Part shown: one piece after another, positions 62,975 through 64,000 of the stretch
How positions within the stretch are numbered: the stretch's first letter is position 1
Layout: each line of letters starts with the position of its first letter
Origin: Nitrospirota bacterium
GTDB lineage: Bacteria; Nitrospirota; Thermodesulfovibrionia; UBA6902
Assembly (NCBI GenBank): GCA_016234115.1
Contig: JACRHD010000025.1
Location: 1-64,000 of the forward strand
Reading direction: 5' to 3'
Length of the DNA: 64,000 nucleotides
The notes under the pieces: generated by a model
Databases searched by the model: none
Told to the model about the DNA's origin: nothing
Seen by the model: only the letters and a program-made list of their open reading frames with translations
Made by a program: the position numbers and the translations under genes

Positions 62975-64000
62975 TATCTCCACGCCATCTCTGGGTAAGG
63001 ACGAGTGGGACGCCTTAAAGGGACCTCTGTTTAACGGGTGGGTGACCCAGGGGCCCAGGGTCGCGGAATTCGAAAGGTCTTTTGCGGAGAAACACGATGT
63101 TGCATATGCCATAGCAACAACAAGCTGCACCACTGCCCTGCATCTTGCCCTCGCTGCGTTAGGCATCGGCGCCGGCGATGAGGTAATTGTTCCTGCCTTT
63201 ACCTGGATAGCAACTGCCAATGTCGTTGAATATACCGGGGCGAGACCCGTGTTTTGCGATATTGACCGGACAAGCTATAATATCGACCCCTCCCAGGCGG
63301 AAAAATTAATTACCTCAAAGACACGCGCAATAATACCTGTGCATCTTTTCGGTCTGTGCGCGGACATGGAGCGGCTGTCAGCGACCTGCAGGGCAAGGGG
63401 GATCAGAATCATCGAGGACGCAGCCTGTGCCGCAGGGGCCTCATATATGAAGCGAATGGCCGGGTCCTTCGGCGATATCGGATGTTTTTCCTTTCATCCA
63501 AGGAAGATCATAACTACGGGGGAAGGCGGCATGTGCACTACAAATGATAAGGAGCTGGCAGACCGCATGATATGCCTGAGAAACCACGGCGCCTCCGTGT
63601 CCGAGGAAGAGCGGCATGGGGGGCCAAGACCTTATTTAATGCCGGACTTCAATATGCTCGGCTTTAATTACCGGATGACGGACATACAGGGCGCAGTCGG
63701 TTCAGTCCAGCTCGGCAAGTTGTCTTCTCTTATAAAGGAACGGCAGCACTGGGCCGGCTGGTACAGGGAGCAGCTTGCTGATTTGCCGTGGCTCAGGACG
63801 CCGGTCGTCCCGGAAGGTTTTGAGCATGTATATCAGTCCTATGTCTGTTATGTCGACGAAGACAGGGCCCTTCTGTCACGCAACGCCATAATGGAAAGAC
63901 TGCATGCAAAAGGGATCTCAACGAGGCCGGGGACACACGCGGTGCATATGTTGAATTACTATGCAATAAAATACGGATTGCGCCCGGAAGACTATCCCGC
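62961..64000 (+). CDS. DegT/DnrJ/EryC1/StrS aminotransferase, 3' end beyond window
   Basis: At least 346 residues are open to the right edge. KINISTPSLGKDEWDALKGP, TSCTTALHLALAALG, VPAFTWIATANVVEY, IIEDAACAAGASYMKR and SFHPRKIITTGEGG (Schiff-base lysine) define the family. It is distinct from the enzyme at 58231, so the operon uses two sugar aminotransferases. The start overlaps the radical SAM gene by 14 bp. Likely substrate is a 4-keto or 3-keto nucleotide sugar; the PglF-like enzyme at 15848 could supply a 4-keto sugar. Confidence 0.93.
   Translation, partial: MRKINISTPSLGKDEWDALKGPLFNGWVTQGPRVAEFERSFAEKHDVAYAIATTSCTTALHLALAALGIGAGDEVIVPAFTWIATANVVEYTGARPVFCDIDRTSYNIDPSQAEKLITSKTRAIIPVHLFGLCADMERLSATCRARGIRIIEDAACAAGASYMKRMAGSFGDIGCFSFHPRKIITTGEGGMCTTNDKELADRMICLRNHGASVSEEERHGGPRPYLMPDFNMLGFNYRMTDIQGAVGSVQLGKLSSLIKERQHWAGWYREQLADLPWLRTPVVPEGFEHVYQSYVCYVDEDRALLSRNAIMERLHAKGISTRPGTHAVHMLNYYAIKYGLRPEDYP

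Overview
The window looks like a chromosomal segment of a Gram-negative bacterium. It encodes an LPS or capsule export system (Wza, Wzc, Wzm/Wzt), an MsbA-type lipid flippase, several heptosyltransferase-like GT9 enzymes and a SurA-like periplasmic chaperone. The gene content, moderate-to-high GC and dense C-rich, REP-like and 7-bp repeats remind me of Nitrospirota (Thermodesulfovibrionia-like) or deltaproteobacterial genomes. That placement is an inference and no rRNA is present to test it.

Layout. (1) 1-4152, minus: a very large secreted alkaline phosphatase carrying two near-identical tandem domains and several Ig-like or Calx-beta-like modules. It runs off the left edge and is preceded by a translationally coupled 32-codon ORF. 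(2) 4282-21796, minus: a glycan assembly and export cluster with cysC, wzt, wzm, a glycosidase-fold transferase-like protein, a GT4, a DUF4910-type protein, a CDP-sugar branch (rfbC-like epimerase, C-methyltransferase, class IV aminotransferase, SDR, rfbF), a 41-aa membrane protein, a PglF/CapD-type 4,6-dehydratase with an apparent MshEN cyclic-di-GMP-binding insert, an aminotransferase remnant, wzc and wza. (3) 21797-22592: a long leader or intergenic region with a candidate small RNA, a duplicated motif and a terminator. (4) 22593-31762: VOC protein, degenerate HepT-like protein, UbiB kinase, phasin-like protein, AlaS, then an operon of a GHKL ATPase overlapping a radical SAM enzyme. (5) 32026-45462: PAP2 phosphatase and an LPS-core-like set of glycosyltransferases (GT2, GT9 x3, GT39-like, GT4 x4) plus MsbA. 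(6) 45719-53889: UDP-sugar epimerase, a TIGR01777 SDR and Tgt (both with repeat-derived in-frame insertions), two back-to-back HEPN/MNT modules, a broken TumE-like gene, GuaB and a SurA-like protein. (7) 54449-64000, plus: a DUF4143 ATPase, then a sugar operon for a diacetamido-uronic-acid-type nucleotide sugar (winged-helix regulator, WbpB-WbpD fusion, WbpE-like aminotransferase, LhgO-like oxidase, WecB/WbpI-like epimerase, radical SAM, and a second aminotransferase cut by the right edge).

How the genes work together. Nucleotide sugars made by the rfbF branch, the PglF-like dehydratase and the WbpB/D/E/I genes could feed the many glycosyltransferases. The products would leave through Wzm/Wzt or the Wzc/Wza route. 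The strongest novelty is the MshEN motif pair inside the nucleotide-sugar dehydratase, which would place early glycan synthesis under direct second-messenger control. A second idea is that the LhgO-like oxidase removes 2-hydroxyglutarate made by the WbpB/WbpE couple.

Most spaces between genes are occupied by four repeat types: C-rich palindromes, REP-like CCCGC/GCGGG hairpins, inverted heptamer arrays, and a MITE-like element with shared ends. Some of these have entered coding sequence.
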